The notes: generated by a model not told the origin, from the sequence alone. Shown: positions 1 to 9,530, numbered from the stretch's first letter. The stretch is 41,552 nucleotides of DNA from Chthoniobacter flavus (GCA_945871065.1 CAMBUL010000016.1:1-41552), one strand, 5' to 3'. Made by a program: numbers and translations.

Positions 1-44
1 CACCCGTGGCCGGACTTTGTCACGACCCTCACAAAAAGGACCAA

Positions 45-107
45 GACGCACTCCGGGTGTTCCTACGGCTCCGCTTCGCTGCGCCTCCGGAACACCCGGA
101 GTGCGTC
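45..107. repeat. Perfect 19-bp inverted repeat (REP-like palindrome)
   Basis: The left arm gacgcactccgggtgttcc (45-63) and the right arm (89-107) are exact reverse complements around a 25-base GC-rich spacer. The RNA would fold into a very stable hairpin. It looks like a palindromic dispersed repeat of the kind common between genes in Verrucomicrobiota, but no second copy is present here. It lies at the 5' end of the MBL exonuclease frame, which stays open through it. Confidence 0.8.
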
Positions 108-159
108 AGTCAGGCAGAACCACTTTTACAGACAGATTGTTGCACTACCGCCGCGGGGG

Positions 160-1071
160 TTGGCCTTTGTTTCCCACGCGCACAGCGACCATGCGGGGAA
201 GCATCGGGAAACCATCCTGTCGGCGGGGACGTCGCGGCTGATGCGGTCGCGGATCGGTCTTTCGCCGCACGAGCATGTGCTTGATTTTGGCGAGACGCGC
301 GAGTTGCGCGGGGCGCAGTTCACTTTGCTCCCCGCGGGTCATGTCCACGGGTCGGCGCAATTGCATCTCGAGATGGAGGGCGGGAGTTTGCTTTACACCG
401 GCGACTTCAAATTGCGGGCGGGATTGTCGAGCGAGCCCATTGCCTGGCGAGGGGCCGAGACGCTGATCATGGAAACGACGTTCGGCAAACCGGAGTTTGT
501 CTTTCCGCCGGCGGAACAGGTGCTGGGCGACATGGTGCAGTTCTGCCGCGAGGCGCTGGAGGCGGGCGCGGTGCCGGTCTTGCTGGGGTATTCGCTCGGC
601 AAAGCGCAGGAGATTCTCTGCGCGGTGGCCGCAGCGGGGTTGAAGCCGATGCTGCACGGGGCGGTGTCCAAGCTGACCAAGATTTACCGTGAAGGCGTGC
701 CGGGCATGCCGGAGTTCGCGGAATACGAGGCTGCGAACATGGCGGGCCATGTGCTGATTTGTCCGCCCAGCGTGCGCAACTCACGCATGGTGCAGCGGAT
801 CAAGAAACGCCGCGTGGCCATGGTGACCGGGTGGGGTCTGACTCCGGGGGCGGTGCACCGTTACCAAGTGGATGCGGTGTTTCCGCTGAGCGATCACGCG
901 GGCTATGACGATCTGCTGAAGTATGTCGAACTGGTCCAACCGCAGCGGGTCCTGACGCTGCACGGCTATGCGTCCGAATTCGCGCGGGATTTGCGGCGGC
1001 GGGGGGTCGAAGCTTGGTCTTTGGTCAGTCCGGACCAGTTGGAATTCGCGGAGATGTTCGAGGGATTATAG
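160..1071 (+). CDS. MBL-fold exonuclease-like metallo-hydrolase, 5' end uncertain
   Basis: Metallo-beta-lactamase-fold nuclease of the ligase-associated DNA exonuclease / beta-CASP-like group. The metal-binding motif SHAHSDH is at residues 5-11 from the TTG at 160. LLYTGDFKLR, LIMETTFGKP, LLGYSLGKAQE and a C-terminal PLSDHAGYDDLL follow, the usual order for this family. The TTG at 160 leaves almost nothing before the metal motif, whereas relatives normally have about 25-30 residues there with the first beta strands. The frame is open to the left edge of the window but passes through the palindrome at 45-107, and the codons between do not resemble a normal N-terminus. The gene may therefore start further left, may have been damaged by the repeat, or may start at 160. 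Function in DNA or RNA end processing is inferred from the family. Confidence 0.75.
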   Translation: MAFVSHAHSDHAGKHRETILSAGTSRLMRSRIGLSPHEHVLDFGETRELRGAQFTLLPAGHVHGSAQLHLEMEGGSLLYTGDFKLRAGLSSEPIAWRGAETLIMETTFGKPEFVFPPAEQVLGDMVQFCREALEAGAVPVLLGYSLGKAQEILCAVAAAGLKPMLHGAVSKLTKIYREGVPGMPEFAEYEAANMAGHVLICPPSVRNSRMVQRIKKRRVAMVTGWGLTPGAVHRYQVDAVFPLSDHAGYDDLLKYVELVQPQRVLTLHGYASEFARDLRRRGVEAWSLVSPDQLEFAEMFEGL

Positions 1072-1158
1072 AACCACTACCGTAATGGCTGTCACCGCTT
1101 TGAATCGGGGTGGCTCACCCTCCGCGTTTAGTGCTGTGGTTGGGCGGCGCTCAGGGGC

Positions 1159-3243
1159 TCAGGCCGGGACGGGCGAGAGGTCTCCGGGGAGCGATCCCTC
1201 GCTGCTTTTTCTTTCCTCGGGCTTGGCTACGGGGACGGCTTCGGTCGGAATGGGAGGCGGGGGCGGATCGCGGTGCGGCGGATTTTTCATTTCGCCGTGC
1301 GCAATGAGGTCGCGGATTTGCGATCCCTCAAGGGTCTCCCATTCGAGGAGTGCTTTGGCGATGATTTCGAGTTGCGGACGCTTCTCGGTGAGGAGCGTGG
1401 TGGCGCGACCGTAGGCTTCGTCGATGAGCAGTTTGACTTCCGCATCGATGGCCTGCGCGGTGGATTCGCTATAGTCGCGAGTGCGGTTGAAGTCGCGGGC
1501 GAGGAAGACAGGCTCGTCACCTTCACCGTATTCGATCATCCCGAGTTTCTCACTCATGCCCCACTGGCAGACCATTTTGCGGGCGATGCCGGTGGCTTGT
1601 TTGATGTCGCCGCGGGCGCCGCTGGTCACGTCACCGAAGGCAATGTCTTCGGCGACCCGGCCGCCCATGATGACAACGAGGTGGTCGAGGAGTTCTTTGC
1701 GGCGAGTGTTGTATTTGTCTTCTTCGGGCAACCACATGGTGGAGCCGAGGGAGGGGCCGCGCGGGATGATGGTCACCTTGTGCAGAGGGGCGGTGTGTTC
1801 GAGGAGTTCGAGCAGGAGGGCGTGGCCCGCTTCGTGGTAAGCGGTGACTTCTTTTTCCTTTTCGCTGATGGCCAGGCTGCGGCGTTCCTTGCCCCAGCGG
1901 ACCTTGTCGCGCGCTTCCTCGAGTTCGCGCGTGGTGATGGCTTTGAGTCCTTTGCGTGCGGCGAGGAGGGCCGCTTCGTTGATCACGTTGGCCAACTCGG
2001 CGCCGGAATAGCCGGGGGTGCCGCGGGCGATGACCGCGAGATCGACGCTGTCGGCCACTTTCACTTTTTTGATGTGGACTCGGAGGATTTCTTCGCGGCC
2101 GCGCACGTCGGGAAGGTTGACTGTGACCTGGCGGTCGAAACGGCCGGGGCGGAGGAGTGCGGGGTCGAGGACGTCGGGGCGGTTGGTTGCGGCGATGATG
2201 ATGACGCCGTCCTGCGCGTCGAAGCCGTCCATTTCGACGAGGAGAGCATTGAGCGTCTGCTCGCGTTCGTCATGTCCGCCTCCCATGCCGTGGCCGCGGT
2301 GACGACCTACGGCATCGATTTCATCGATAAAAATGAGGCAAGGAGCGCTTTTGCGGCCTTGTTCGAACATGTCACGGACGCGCGAGGCGCCGACCCCGAC
2401 AAACATTTCGACGAAGTCGGATCCGCTGATGCTGAAGAACGGAACATCGGCCTCGCCGGCGATGGCGCGGGCGAGGAGGGTCTTGCCGGTGCCGGGGGGG
2501 CCGACCATGAGAACTCCTTTGGGGATGCGGCCGCCGAGCTTCTGGAATTTTTTCGGATCGCGGAGGAAGTCGACCAGTTCCGACACTTCTTCCCTCGCCT
2601 CTTCGACCCCGGCGACATCCTTGAAGGTGATCTTGTTTTTGTCCCGCGCCATCATGCGGGCTTTGCTTTTGCCGAAGTTGAAAGCACCGCGGCCGGCCAT
2701 TTTGAGCTGCGAGCGGAAGATGAAATACAGAATGACGAGAAAGAGGAGAATCGGGAGAAATCCGATGAGTGTGGTGGCGAGGAGATTGGATTCCGAGCGG
2801 ACGGACGGAGTGATGCCGGCTTCGGCCATTTGCTTTTCCAAGGCTTCGCCGTTGAAGGGCATGAAGATGGGGGTGCGGAACGCGACGAGGCGTTCCTCGG
2901 GTTCGGTCGCCGGCGGAACGGTGACCATCTTGCGGTAGTAGCCCGAAATGGTCTGGGTGTTGCGGCCTTCTTCGACCACGAGCTCGACCGGCTTTTCCTG
3001 GGTGGAGACGATTTTTCCCTCGGCCAGGAGGGTGGAGAATTTCGGGTAGGTAAGCTCGTCGACCTGGGCGAGGTTCCCCCCGCGGAAAATGAAGGCGCCG
3101 CCGATGAGGGCGAAAGCGATGGCGAAGAGAAGGAGTCCTCTCCAATTGAACTGGGGGTCGGGGTCAACGCCGCGGGGGCGTTGATCTTCGGGTTTGTTGG
3201 TATTGTTTGACGACACGGATCTGGAAGAATGAACCTTTAGCAT
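1159..3243 (-). CDS. ftsH: ATP-dependent zinc metalloprotease FtsH
   Basis: Membrane-anchored AAA+ protease (694 aa) that degrades misfolded membrane proteins and short-lived cytoplasmic regulators. Two membrane segments (about 35-53 and 155-176) flank a periplasmic domain. Then come Walker A GPPGTGKT (248-255), Walker B LIFIDEID (303-310), the second region of homology ending RPGRFDRQ, and the zinc site HEAGH (470-474) with the third ligand Asp in [11 protein letters not shown]. The C-terminus is a proline-rich tail (PPPPPIP), longer than in E. coli FtsH (644 aa). I chose the ATG at 3243: the 20 residues upstream in frame overlap the divergent gene and look non-coding. Only 18 bases separate it from the next gene, so its promoter probably lies inside that gene. 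Confidence 0.97.
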   Translation of the reverse strand: MLKVHSSRSVSSNNTNKPEDQRPRGVDPDPQFNWRGLLLFAIAFALIGGAFIFRGGNLAQVDELTYPKFSTLLAEGKIVSTQEKPVELVVEEGRNTQTISGYYRKMVTVPPATEPEERLVAFRTPIFMPFNGEALEKQMAEAGITPSVRSESNLLATTLIGFLPILLFLVILYFIFRSQLKMAGRGAFNFGKSKARMMARDKNKITFKDVAGVEEAREEVSELVDFLRDPKKFQKLGGRIPKGVLMVGPPGTGKTLLARAIAGEADVPFFSISGSDFVEMFVGVGASRVRDMFEQGRKSAPCLIFIDEIDAVGRHRGHGMGGGHDEREQTLNALLVEMDGFDAQDGVIIIAATNRPDVLDPALLRPGRFDRQVTVNLPDVRGREEILRVHIKKVKVADSVDLAVIARGTPGYSGAELANVINEAALLAARKGLKAITTRELEEARDKVRWGKERRSLAISEKEKEVTAYHEAGHALLLELLEHTAPLHKVTIIPRGPSLGSTMWLPEEDKYNTRRKELLDHLVVIMGGRVAEDIAFGDVTSGARGDIKQATGIARKMVCQWGMSEKLGMIEYGEGDEPVFLARDFNRTRDYSESTAQAIDAEVKLLIDEAYGRATTLLTEKRPQLEIIAKALLEWETLEGSQIRDLIAHGEMKNPPHRDPPPPPIPTEAVPVAKPEERKSSEGSLPGDLSPVPA

Positions 3244-3261
3244 GGCTTGGGGGAAGATCAA

Positions 3262-4008
3262 ATGAATGGGGTGCGGCAGAGATCGCTGGCGGTCTCTGTC
3301 CATGACGTGAGTCCGCTCACCCGGGACGCTGTCGCGGCGATGCTACGAGATCTGGCGGAGGCGGGGGTGGGGGTGACTTCCTTGCTGGTGGTGCCCGACC
3401 ACCACCACCGGGCGGACATCGACCAGGATCCCACTTTTTTGGACTGGCTTCGCGGGATGGAGGCCCAGGGGCACGAGATTGTGCTCCATGGGTTCTACCA
3501 CCGGCGGGAGGCGTCGGGCAGCGGGGGATGGGCCCGGAAAATTGTCACCGAGCACTACACGGCCGGTGAGGGCGAGTTTTATGATTTGGACTATGAGGCG
3601 GCGCGGGACCGGATGGAGGACGGGCGGGAGAAGTTGACTGGGGCGGGGTTGGAAGTGGTCGGTTTCATCGCCCCGGCGTGGTTGCTCGGCGGCGAGGCGG
3701 AGCAGGCGGCGCGAAACCTCGGGTTTGCCTACACCACGAGGCTGGGCGGCGTGCTTGATTTGCGTTCCGGTGACTACACGGCTTCGCAATCCCTGGTCTA
3801 CAGCGTGCGCAGTGCTTGGCGGCGGTCGGTAAGCCTCTGGTGGAACGGGTGGCTGGCCTCACGTTTGCGGAAAACCCCCATGGCCCGTCTCGGATTGCAT
3901 CCGCCGGATTGGCGCCACGACAAAATCCGCACCCAAGCGCTGCGTTTGGCGCGGGAGGCCGCGGCAGACCGGAAAGTGATCCGCTACCGCGACTGGGTCG
4001 CGAGGTAG
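3262..4008 (+). CDS. DUF2334-type polysaccharide deacetylase-like protein
   Basis: A 248-aa protein of the DUF2334 branch of the polysaccharide deacetylase (NodB-like, carbohydrate esterase 4) fold. The metal/catalytic motif HDVSP is at 14-18, the second motif LHGFYHR (HxxxH type) at 75-81, and APAW at 137-140. There is no signal peptide, so it probably acts in the cytoplasm; the substrate is unknown. The ATG at 3262 is preceded by a good Shine-Dalgarno (gggggaag); a TTG five codons upstream is the alternative. Its TAG stop (4006-4008) is formed by the dispersed repeat that begins at 4004. It is convergent with folP and divergent from ftsH. Confidence 0.85.
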   Translation: MNGVRQRSLAVSVHDVSPLTRDAVAAMLRDLAEAGVGVTSLLVVPDHHHRADIDQDPTFLDWLRGMEAQGHEIVLHGFYHRREASGSGGWARKIVTEHYTAGEGEFYDLDYEAARDRMEDGREKLTGAGLEVVGFIAPAWLLGGEAEQAARNLGFAYTTRLGGVLDLRSGDYTASQSLVYSVRSAWRRSVSLWWNGWLASRLRKTPMARLGLHPPDWRHDKIRTQALRLAREAAADRKVIRYRDWVAR

Positions 4009-4064
4009 GGCGGGGCCTCCGGACTCGCCGGGTTTCCGGCGCGTCGGGGACGCCGCGCCTTACC
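4004..4064. repeat. Dispersed GC-rich palindrome between convergent genes
   Basis: Imperfect inverted repeat: GGTAGGGCGGGGC at the left and the reverse complement GGTAAGGCGCGGC at the right. The right half carries the core CGTCCCCGACGCGCCGG (reverse orientation) shared with the elements at 18194, 29260 and 30333. It supplies the TAG stop of the DUF2334 gene and the TAA stop of folP, and may act as a two-way terminator. Confidence 0.75.
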
Positions 4065-4896
4065 TGGCGGCCAAGGCCTCGGCGAGGCGCAGGGCCTGCA
4101 GATTCGGACGCACGGCGTGGACGCGGAAAAGGCGCGCGCCGGATCCGTAGCCGAGCGCGGTGAGTACGGCGGTGGGCAGATCACGATCTTCCAGCTCCGG
4201 ACATTGCGCCACGGTGGCGAGGAACGATTTGCGCGAAGTGCCGAGCAGCACCGGATGGCCCAGTGCGGCGAATCGTCCGAGGCCGGTGATGAGTTGCATG
4301 TTGTGCTCCACCGTTTTGCCGAAGCCGATCCCCGGGTCGATGGCGATGTGCTCCGGCCCGATACCCGCGCCGCGGGCTGCGGCCACGCGCTGGGCAAGAT
4401 GTCCGGCCACCTCGGCCACCACATCGTTGTAGTGCGGGCTCAATTGCATGGTGCGCGGTGTGCCTTGCATGTGCATGAGCACGACGGCGCACCCGCTCTC
4501 CGCGGCGGCGCACGGCATATTGTCATCGCCCCGCAAGGCGGTGACATCGTTGATGATCTCCGCCCCGGCGGCGGCCGCGGCGCGCGCCACCGCGGCTTTC
4601 GAGGTGTCGACACTTAGGGCGGCGGTGGTTTTCCCGGCCAGCTTTTCGATCACCGGGATGACCCGCCGCAGCTCTTCTTCCACGGTCACCGCTGCAGCGC
4701 CAGGCCGGGTCGACTCGCCGCCGATGTCGAGGATGTCGGCACCCTCGTCGGCCAGACGCAGGGCATGGGCAACCGCATCGTCGGTCCGGGCAAAATGGCC
4801 GCCGTCCGAGAACGAATCCGGCGTCACATTGACGATGCCCATGATTAGTCCGCGGTCCGCGAGATCGAAGGTGCGGCGACTGGTGCGCCAGATCAT
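4060..4896 (-). CDS. folP: Dihydropteroate synthase
   Basis: Condenses 6-hydroxymethyl-7,8-dihydropterin diphosphate with p-aminobenzoate in folate synthesis (cytoplasmic TIM barrel, 278 aa, normal length). Visible motifs: NVTPDSFSDGG (23-33), GGESTRPGA (59-67), SVDTSK (95-100), MHMQGTP (141-147), DPGIGFGKT (187-195) and GTSRKSF (219-225), i.e. the pterin and pABA/diphosphate loops. The ATG overlaps the hisD stop by 4 nt (ATGA), so translation is coupled to hisD although the pathways differ. The stop codon lies in the repeat at 4004-4064. Confidence 0.97.
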   Translation of the reverse strand: MIWRTSRRTFDLADRGLIMGIVNVTPDSFSDGGHFARTDDAVAHALRLADEGADILDIGGESTRPGAAAVTVEEELRRVIPVIEKLAGKTTAALSVDTSKAAVARAAAAAGAEIINDVTALRGDDNMPCAAAESGCAVVLMHMQGTPRTMQLSPHYNDVVAEVAGHLAQRVAAARGAGIGPEHIAIDPGIGFGKTVEHNMQLITGLGRFAALGHPVLLGTSRKSFLATVAQCPELEDRDLPTAVLTALGYGSGARLFRVHAVRPNLQALRLAEALAAR

Positions 4897-6176
4897 GCCA
4901 CGCGGATGCGGGCGGAACGTCCGTGCGCGTCGAGTCCCTCCACGCGGGCGAATGCTTCGACCAAAGGAACGGACTTCTCAAGGGCGCGGCGGTCGAGTTC
5001 GACCAAGCTGGTGCGGCGCTGGAATTGGTCGGCGGTGAGTCCGGCGAACGATTTGCCCGCGCCGCCGGTGGGAAGCTCGTGGCTCGGACCGGCCAGAAAA
5101 TCGCCCACCGCAACGGGCGAATAACCACCGAGGAAAATGGCGCCGGCCGTGACCAGTTGCGGGGCGAGCGCGCGCGGTTTTTTGACCTGCAGGGACACGT
5201 GCTCGGATGCGTAGGCGTTGGCCAGACGGACCGCTTCGTCCATCGAGCTGACCAGCGCAAGCGTGGCATTTTTGAGCGAAGCGCGGAGGATTTCGCCGCG
5301 CGGCAGGGTGGCCGCCTGCTTTGCCACTTCACGCACCGTGGCCTCGAGAATTCGGCGTGAGTCGGTGAGAAGGACCGCGCCGCTGTCGGCTCCGTGTTCG
5401 GCCTGGGCCAGTAAATCCGCGGCGACCCAGGCGGGGTTGGCCGTGCGGTCGGCGATGACCAGGATCTCGCTCGGTCCGGGGAGCAGATCGATGGCCACGC
5501 GGCCGAAGAGCTGGCGCTTGGCTTCGACGACAAAGCGGTTGCCGGGACCGAAGATTTTGTCGACCGGTGCAATCGTTTTGGTGCCGAGGGCAAGGGCGGC
5601 GACGGCTTGGGCTCCGCCCACGCCGTAGACTTCGGTGGCGCCGGCGAGGTGCAAGGCAGCCAGAAGGGCCGGACTGATTTTTCCGCCGGGCCCAGCCGGG
5701 GTCACGGCGACGATTTCTTTGACGCCCGCGGCCGCGGCAAAGGTGCAGGTCATGAGGGCCGTGGAGACGAGCGGTGCGGTGCCGCCCGGCACGTAAATGC
5801 CGACGCGCCGGAAGGGGTCGAAGCGCTCGCCGGTGCGGGCGCCTTGTGCGTTGCGGGCGGACCATCCGCGGCGCAGGCTTTTCCGCGCAAAGGCGGTGAT
5901 GTTGCTGTGGGCGGCTTGGAGTGCACGGCGGGTGGGCGCGTCGAGTCCGCGCCAAGCAGCGGACAGTTCGCGCAGCGGAATGCGGATTTGGGCGCGGGTC
6001 AGTTTCGGGCCACCGAATTTTTGAGTCAGGCGGAGCAGGGCGGGATCACCGTCCTTTCGGACCTCTGCGACGATATTGCGGACGGTCTTTTCGACGGAGG
6101 GGTCCGGCACGGCGCGGCGGTCGAGCGAACGGAGGACACGGGCATAGATTTTGTCGCTTGGTCGGACGATGCGCAT
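4893..6176 (-). CDS. hisD: Histidinol dehydrogenase
   Basis: Catalyses the last two steps of histidine synthesis, L-histidinol to L-histidine, with NAD+ and Zn2+. The 427-aa product has VGIYVPGG (125-132), GPGNRFVVEAK (210-220) and PGPSE (233-237). The zinc ligands are Q258 and H261 in LLAQAEHG, the Asp of GDFLAGPSHELPTGG, and the His of EGLDAHGRS near the C-terminus. I chose the ATG at 6176 because the protein then starts MRIVRPSDKI as expected; the frame runs a further 70 codons upstream without family resemblance. It is followed by folP with a 4-nt overlap. The only other his gene here is hisI at 17754-18146, so the pathway is scattered. Confidence 0.96.
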   Translation of the reverse strand: MRIVRPSDKIYARVLRSLDRRAVPDPSVEKTVRNIVAEVRKDGDPALLRLTQKFGGPKLTRAQIRIPLRELSAAWRGLDAPTRRALQAAHSNITAFARKSLRRGWSARNAQGARTGERFDPFRRVGIYVPGGTAPLVSTALMTCTFAAAAGVKEIVAVTPAGPGGKISPALLAALHLAGATEVYGVGGAQAVAALALGTKTIAPVDKIFGPGNRFVVEAKRQLFGRVAIDLLPGPSEILVIADRTANPAWVAADLLAQAEHGADSGAVLLTDSRRILEATVREVAKQAATLPRGEILRASLKNATLALVSSMDEAVRLANAYASEHVSLQVKKPRALAPQLVTAGAIFLGGYSPVAVGDFLAGPSHELPTGGAGKSFAGLTADQFQRRTSLVELDRRALEKSVPLVEAFARVEGLDAHGRSARIRVA

Positions 6177-6253
6177 GGCGTGGGATATTGGCCAGTCATG
6201 CCGAAAATCACAAGACGGGCATGGAACCAGAGTCTGGAGGCTTGGGGGAGCGG

Positions 6254-6895
6254 TCAGTGCAGCAACTGCCGCGGTTCCTCTTCGAGGTGAAAGGTCGAGT
6301 TGACGACAAGAAAGCGCCAGTGGTCGCCGCTGTGCGCGGCCATACTGACCGAGGCGTTGTGAAAGCGGAAAGCCCGGTGGATGCATTCGCGTGGTTGGGG
6401 GTGTCCGTCCTCGATCAGGTGCGTATGCAGCGCATTGAGCGTGCCGCCATGGGTGATCAGGGCGATGTGCTCCTCCGGGCCAGCCAATATTTCATCGAGC
6501 ACGATGCGCGTGCGTGCCATGAGGTCGCGGCGTGTTTCCCCGCCGGGCGGGGCGAAATCGAATTCCCCGGAGCGCCAGCGGGCCACGATCTCCGGATAAT
6601 CAATCGCGCAGTCGTCCACCTTGCGTCCTTCGAAAAGGCCGAAGGACAGCTCCCGCAACCGGGAATCCAGCTCGACCCTCAGGCCGAGGGCGGCGCCGAG
6701 CGGAGCGGCCGTGTGGAGGGCCCGGGAAAGATCGCTGCTGATCAGGCGGGAGATGGGGCGGCGGGCCAGCCACGCGGCGGTCTGCTGCGCTTGGCGATGT
6801 CCGTGGTCGTTGAGCGGTGAATCGAGGTGACCCATGGCGAGGCCCTCTTTGTTGTGGTCGGTTTCGCCGTGGCGGATGAGGTAAAGCGTTTTCAT
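6254..6895 (-). CDS. Histidine phosphatase family protein
   Basis: A 213-aa member of the phosphoglycerate-mutase-like histidine phosphatases. The catalytic RHG motif is in LIRHGETDHN near residues 6-15, an acidic LRELSFGLFEG follows in mid-protein, and the second catalytic His is in LITHGG. It resembles the CobC/GpmB-like group (alpha-ribazole phosphatase or broad-specificity phosphatase) rather than true glycolytic GpmA, which is encoded next door at 6993 in the opposite direction. Substrate cannot be read from the sequence. It lies 77 bases upstream of hisD on the same strand and may share a transcript. Confidence 0.88.
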   Translation of the reverse strand: MKTLYLIRHGETDHNKEGLAMGHLDSPLNDHGHRQAQQTAAWLARRPISRLISSDLSRALHTAAPLGAALGLRVELDSRLRELSFGLFEGRKVDDCAIDYPEIVARWRSGEFDFAPPGGETRRDLMARTRIVLDEILAGPEEHIALITHGGTLNALHTHLIEDGHPQPRECIHRAFRFHNASVSMAAHSGDHWRFLVVNSTFHLEEEPRQLLH

Positions 6896-6912
6896 GGATA
6901 TTTGCCCCGGCC

Positions 6913-6941
6913 TTGCCTGCCGCGCGGTGATTCCCTATAGA
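6913..6941 (+). promoter_or_regulatory. Putative sigma70-type promoter for gpmA
   Basis: TTGCCT (6913-6918), 17 bases, then TATAGA (6936-6941), close to the consensus at ideal spacing. Transcription would start near 6948, leaving a leader of about 45 bases before the gpmA ATG at 6993. Confidence 0.55.
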
Positions 6942-6992
6942 CGGCGGCGGACAAATTACAACCCGCGTTGATCGCGGACCGGAACCAGTTTT

Positions 6993-7739
6993 ATGCACAA
7001 ACTCGTATTGCTCAGGCACGGCGAAAGCACGTGGAACAAAGAAAACCGCTTCACCGGGTGGACCGATGTCGACCTGACCGAACAGGGCCGTCAAGAGGCC
7101 AAAGCGGCCGGCCAGGTTCTGAAAAAGGACGGCTTCTCGTTCGACCTCGCCTATTGCTCGGTGATGAAGCGCGCCCTGCGCACCCTCTGGATCGTGCTCG
7201 ACGAACTCGACGAACTCTGGATCCCGGTGGAAAAAACCTGGCGCCTCAATGAGCGCCACTACGGCGGCTTGCAGGGCCTGAACAAGTCCGAGACGGCGGC
7301 CCAATACGGCGAGGACCAGGTGCTGGTCTGGCGCCGCAGTTATGACATTCCTCCACCGCCTTTGGAGAAGTCGGACGAACGCTATCCGGGTCACGACCCG
7401 CGGTACCGGGATGTCCCCGCGGCGGACCTTCCGCTCACCGAGTGTCTCAAGGACACGGTTGACCGTTTTCTGCCTTACTGGCACGAGGTCATTGCCCCGC
7501 AGGTCAAAGCGGGCAAGAAAGTGGTCATCGCCGCCCACGGCAACTCCCTGCGCGCCCTGGTCAAATACCTCGATGATCTGAGCGAGGAGGAAGTGCTCAA
7601 GCTCAACATCCCGACTGGTATCCCGTTGGTTTACGAATTGGATGAACAGCTTAAGCCGGTCAAGAGCTACTACCTCGGCGACCAAGCGGCCATTGCCGCC
7701 GCCACGGCAGCGGTTGCTTCGCAAGGCAAAGCGAAGTAG
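6993..7739 (+). CDS. gpmA: 2,3-bisphosphoglycerate-dependent phosphoglycerate mutase
   Basis: Interconverts 3- and 2-phosphoglycerate in glycolysis and gluconeogenesis. 248 aa, typical for dPGM. The N-terminus carries LRHGESTWN with the phosphorylated His; [40 protein letters not shown] and [15 protein letters not shown] follow as in E. coli GpmA. The C-terminus ends in an alanine-rich tail of about 20 residues. It is divergent from another histidine phosphatase gene. Confidence 0.96.
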   Translation: MHKLVLLRHGESTWNKENRFTGWTDVDLTEQGRQEAKAAGQVLKKDGFSFDLAYCSVMKRALRTLWIVLDELDELWIPVEKTWRLNERHYGGLQGLNKSETAAQYGEDQVLVWRRSYDIPPPPLEKSDERYPGHDPRYRDVPAADLPLTECLKDTVDRFLPYWHEVIAPQVKAGKKVVIAAHGNSLRALVKYLDDLSEEEVLKLNIPTGIPLVYELDEQLKPVKSYYLGDQAAIAAATAAVASQGKAK

Positions 7740-7748
7740 TCCGGAGTG

Positions 7749-9311
7749 ATGCACCGCCCTGCGACGGAAAGTTGGTCCACCCAGATCGGAGTCATCCTTG
7801 CGGTGACTGGCAGCGCGGTGGGCCTGGGCAATTTCCTGCGCTTCCCCGGCCTGGCCGCCAAATACGACGGCGGGGTCTTCCTCATTCCCTACTTCGTTGC
7901 CCTTCTCCTTCTTGGTTTGCCCCTCGCTTGGGCCGAGTGGTCGATGGGACGCTACGGGGGGACGCGCGGATACCATTCGTCGCCCGGCATTTTCCGGCTC
8001 ATCTGGAAGAACCGTGCCGCTCCCTATCTGGGTGTCCTCGGCCTCGTCGTGCCGGTGGTGATCTACATGTACTATGTCTTCGTCGAGTCATGGTGCCTCG
8101 GCTACGCGTGGTATTACCTCACCGGGGCAATGGACCTCGGACGCGATCCCGTGGCCTACCAGAACTTTTTTACCGCTTACACGGGGAGCGAGAAAGATGC
8201 TTCGATCTTTTCCAGCTTCCTCGGAACGCCGCTGGTTTTTCTCGTCATTTGCATCGCGCTCAACTTTTTCCTGATCAATCGGGGACTAACCCGCGGGATC
8301 GAACTTTTTTGCCTTTGGGCCATGCCGGCCCTCGCCCTGTGCGCCGTCCTCGTGCTTGTCCGTGTGCTCACCCTCGGCACGCCGGACCCTTCCAGGCCGG
8401 AACTCAATGTCCTCAACGGTCTCGGCCAAATGTGGAATCTCGATGCGGGCGGCAAATCGGTCTGGGCGCAACTGGCCAACGGCAAGATGTGGATGGAGGC
8501 TGCCGGGCAGATTTTCTTTTCACTTTCCGTCGGCTTCGGCGTGATCATCACCTATGCGAGCTACATGCGCCGCGACGATGACATTGCCTTGAGTTCGACC
8601 ACCGCCGTGGCGGGCAACGAATTTTTCGAAGTGTCGCTCGGTGGTATGATCACCATTCCAGCGGCTTTCATTTTTCTCGGTGCCGCCGGCACGGTGGGGG
8701 GAACCTTTGCGCTCGGGTTCAACACCTTGCCGCTGGTTTTTGAACACATGCCGCTCGGGCGTTGGGTTGGTTTTCTCTGGTTCTTCCTCCTCTTCCTGGC
8801 CGCCATCACCAGTTCGCTCTCCATGTTGCAGCCGGCCATCGCCTTCCTTCAGGAGGGCCTCGGGCTGACCCGCACCCGTGCCGTGGCTGTGCTCTGCGGG
8901 GTGGGTACGGCTGGCACCCTGCTTGTCGTTTGGTTCAGCAAGAATCTCACGGCGCTGGACACCCTCGATTTTTGGGTCGGCACCTTCTGCATTTATCTGC
9001 TGGCCTGCGTGCAGACTTTCCTTTTCGGCTGGGTCTTTGGCCCGCAGCGCGGGTTGGAAGAACTCGATCGCGGGGCCGACATGCGGTTGCCGCGCCTCTT
9101 CACCTTTGTGATCAGATACATTTCCCCGGTCTACCTGCTTGTCGTTTTCGTGGCGTGGGCCGTGCAGGATGTGGGCAACCGCATTGCGGTGTTCACCGAG
9201 GATCCGGCGGTGCGCTGGACGATGCTTTTTCTCGTGGCGGTTTTGGCCCTCTTTCTATGGTGGATCCGGTTGGCGGTGAAACGTTGGCATGCGGAGGAGG
9301 CGGCATCATGA
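7749..9311 (+). CDS. Sodium-dependent neurotransmitter symporter (NSS/SNF) family transporter
   Basis: Inner-membrane Na+-coupled amino-acid transporter (about 520 aa) with the LeuT fold and roughly 12 hydrophobic segments. The N-terminus has the NSS signature WSTQIGVILAVTGSAVGLGN followed by FLRFPGL, where LeuT binds sodium and the amino-acid carboxylate. The exact substrate cannot be deduced. The ATG at 7749 directly follows a GTG at 7746 in the same frame, so either could be the start. Its stop overlaps the start of the 61-aa gene at 9308 by 4 nt, the arrangement of MetP-MetS in Corynebacterium, which suggests a methionine/alanine-type importer. Confidence 0.93.
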   Translation: MHRPATESWSTQIGVILAVTGSAVGLGNFLRFPGLAAKYDGGVFLIPYFVALLLLGLPLAWAEWSMGRYGGTRGYHSSPGIFRLIWKNRAAPYLGVLGLVVPVVIYMYYVFVESWCLGYAWYYLTGAMDLGRDPVAYQNFFTAYTGSEKDASIFSSFLGTPLVFLVICIALNFFLINRGLTRGIELFCLWAMPALALCAVLVLVRVLTLGTPDPSRPELNVLNGLGQMWNLDAGGKSVWAQLANGKMWMEAAGQIFFSLSVGFGVIITYASYMRRDDDIALSSTTAVAGNEFFEVSLGGMITIPAAFIFLGAAGTVGGTFALGFNTLPLVFEHMPLGRWVGFLWFFLLFLAAITSSLSMLQPAIAFLQEGLGLTRTRAVAVLCGVGTAGTLLVVWFSKNLTALDTLDFWVGTFCIYLLACVQTFLFGWVFGPQRGLEELDRGADMRLPRLFTFVIRYISPVYLLVVFVAWAVQDVGNRIAVFTEDPAVRWTMLFLVAVLALFLWWIRLAVKRWHAEEAAS

Positions 9312-9493
9312 CGCTGAGCGGATGGATTATTATGCTGCTCGCGGTGGGCGGCACGACCGGGTTCTTCTTCTGGTGCATCTACCGCGTGCTGCGGTCGCCG
9401 GGCAAGACGGACAAGATGCACGGCGTGCTCGATACTGAACTCGAGATTGAAGACGAGGAGCGCAAACGCCGCCGCGAAGGACAGGGGAACTGA
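9308..9493 (+). CDS. Small single-TM protein, MetS-like NSS transporter subunit
   Basis: A 61-aa protein with one N-terminal membrane segment (WIIMLLAVGGTTGFFFWCIY, about 6-25) and a short charged cytoplasmic tail ending EDEERKRRRE. It begins inside the stop codon of the NSS symporter (ATGA overlap), so the two are co-translated. By size, topology and position it matches the small MetS-type subunits that accompany some bacterial NSS transporters. Sequence identity to MetS cannot be claimed from reading alone. Confidence 0.75.
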   Translation: MTLSGWIIMLLAVGGTTGFFFWCIYRVLRSPGKTDKMHGVLDTELEIEDEERKRRREGQGN

Positions 9494-9530
9494 GCCGGCA
9501 CTCGCAACGGCGAAACGAAAGTCCGAATCC

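Noticed and set aside
1273-3210. A 645-codon open frame on the plus strand opposite ftsH
   Set aside because: It is the complement of ftsH, acid-rich (Glu/Asp/Phe/Gly) as expected from reverse reading of a GC-rich gene, and has no domain. FtsH is unmistakable on the other strand.
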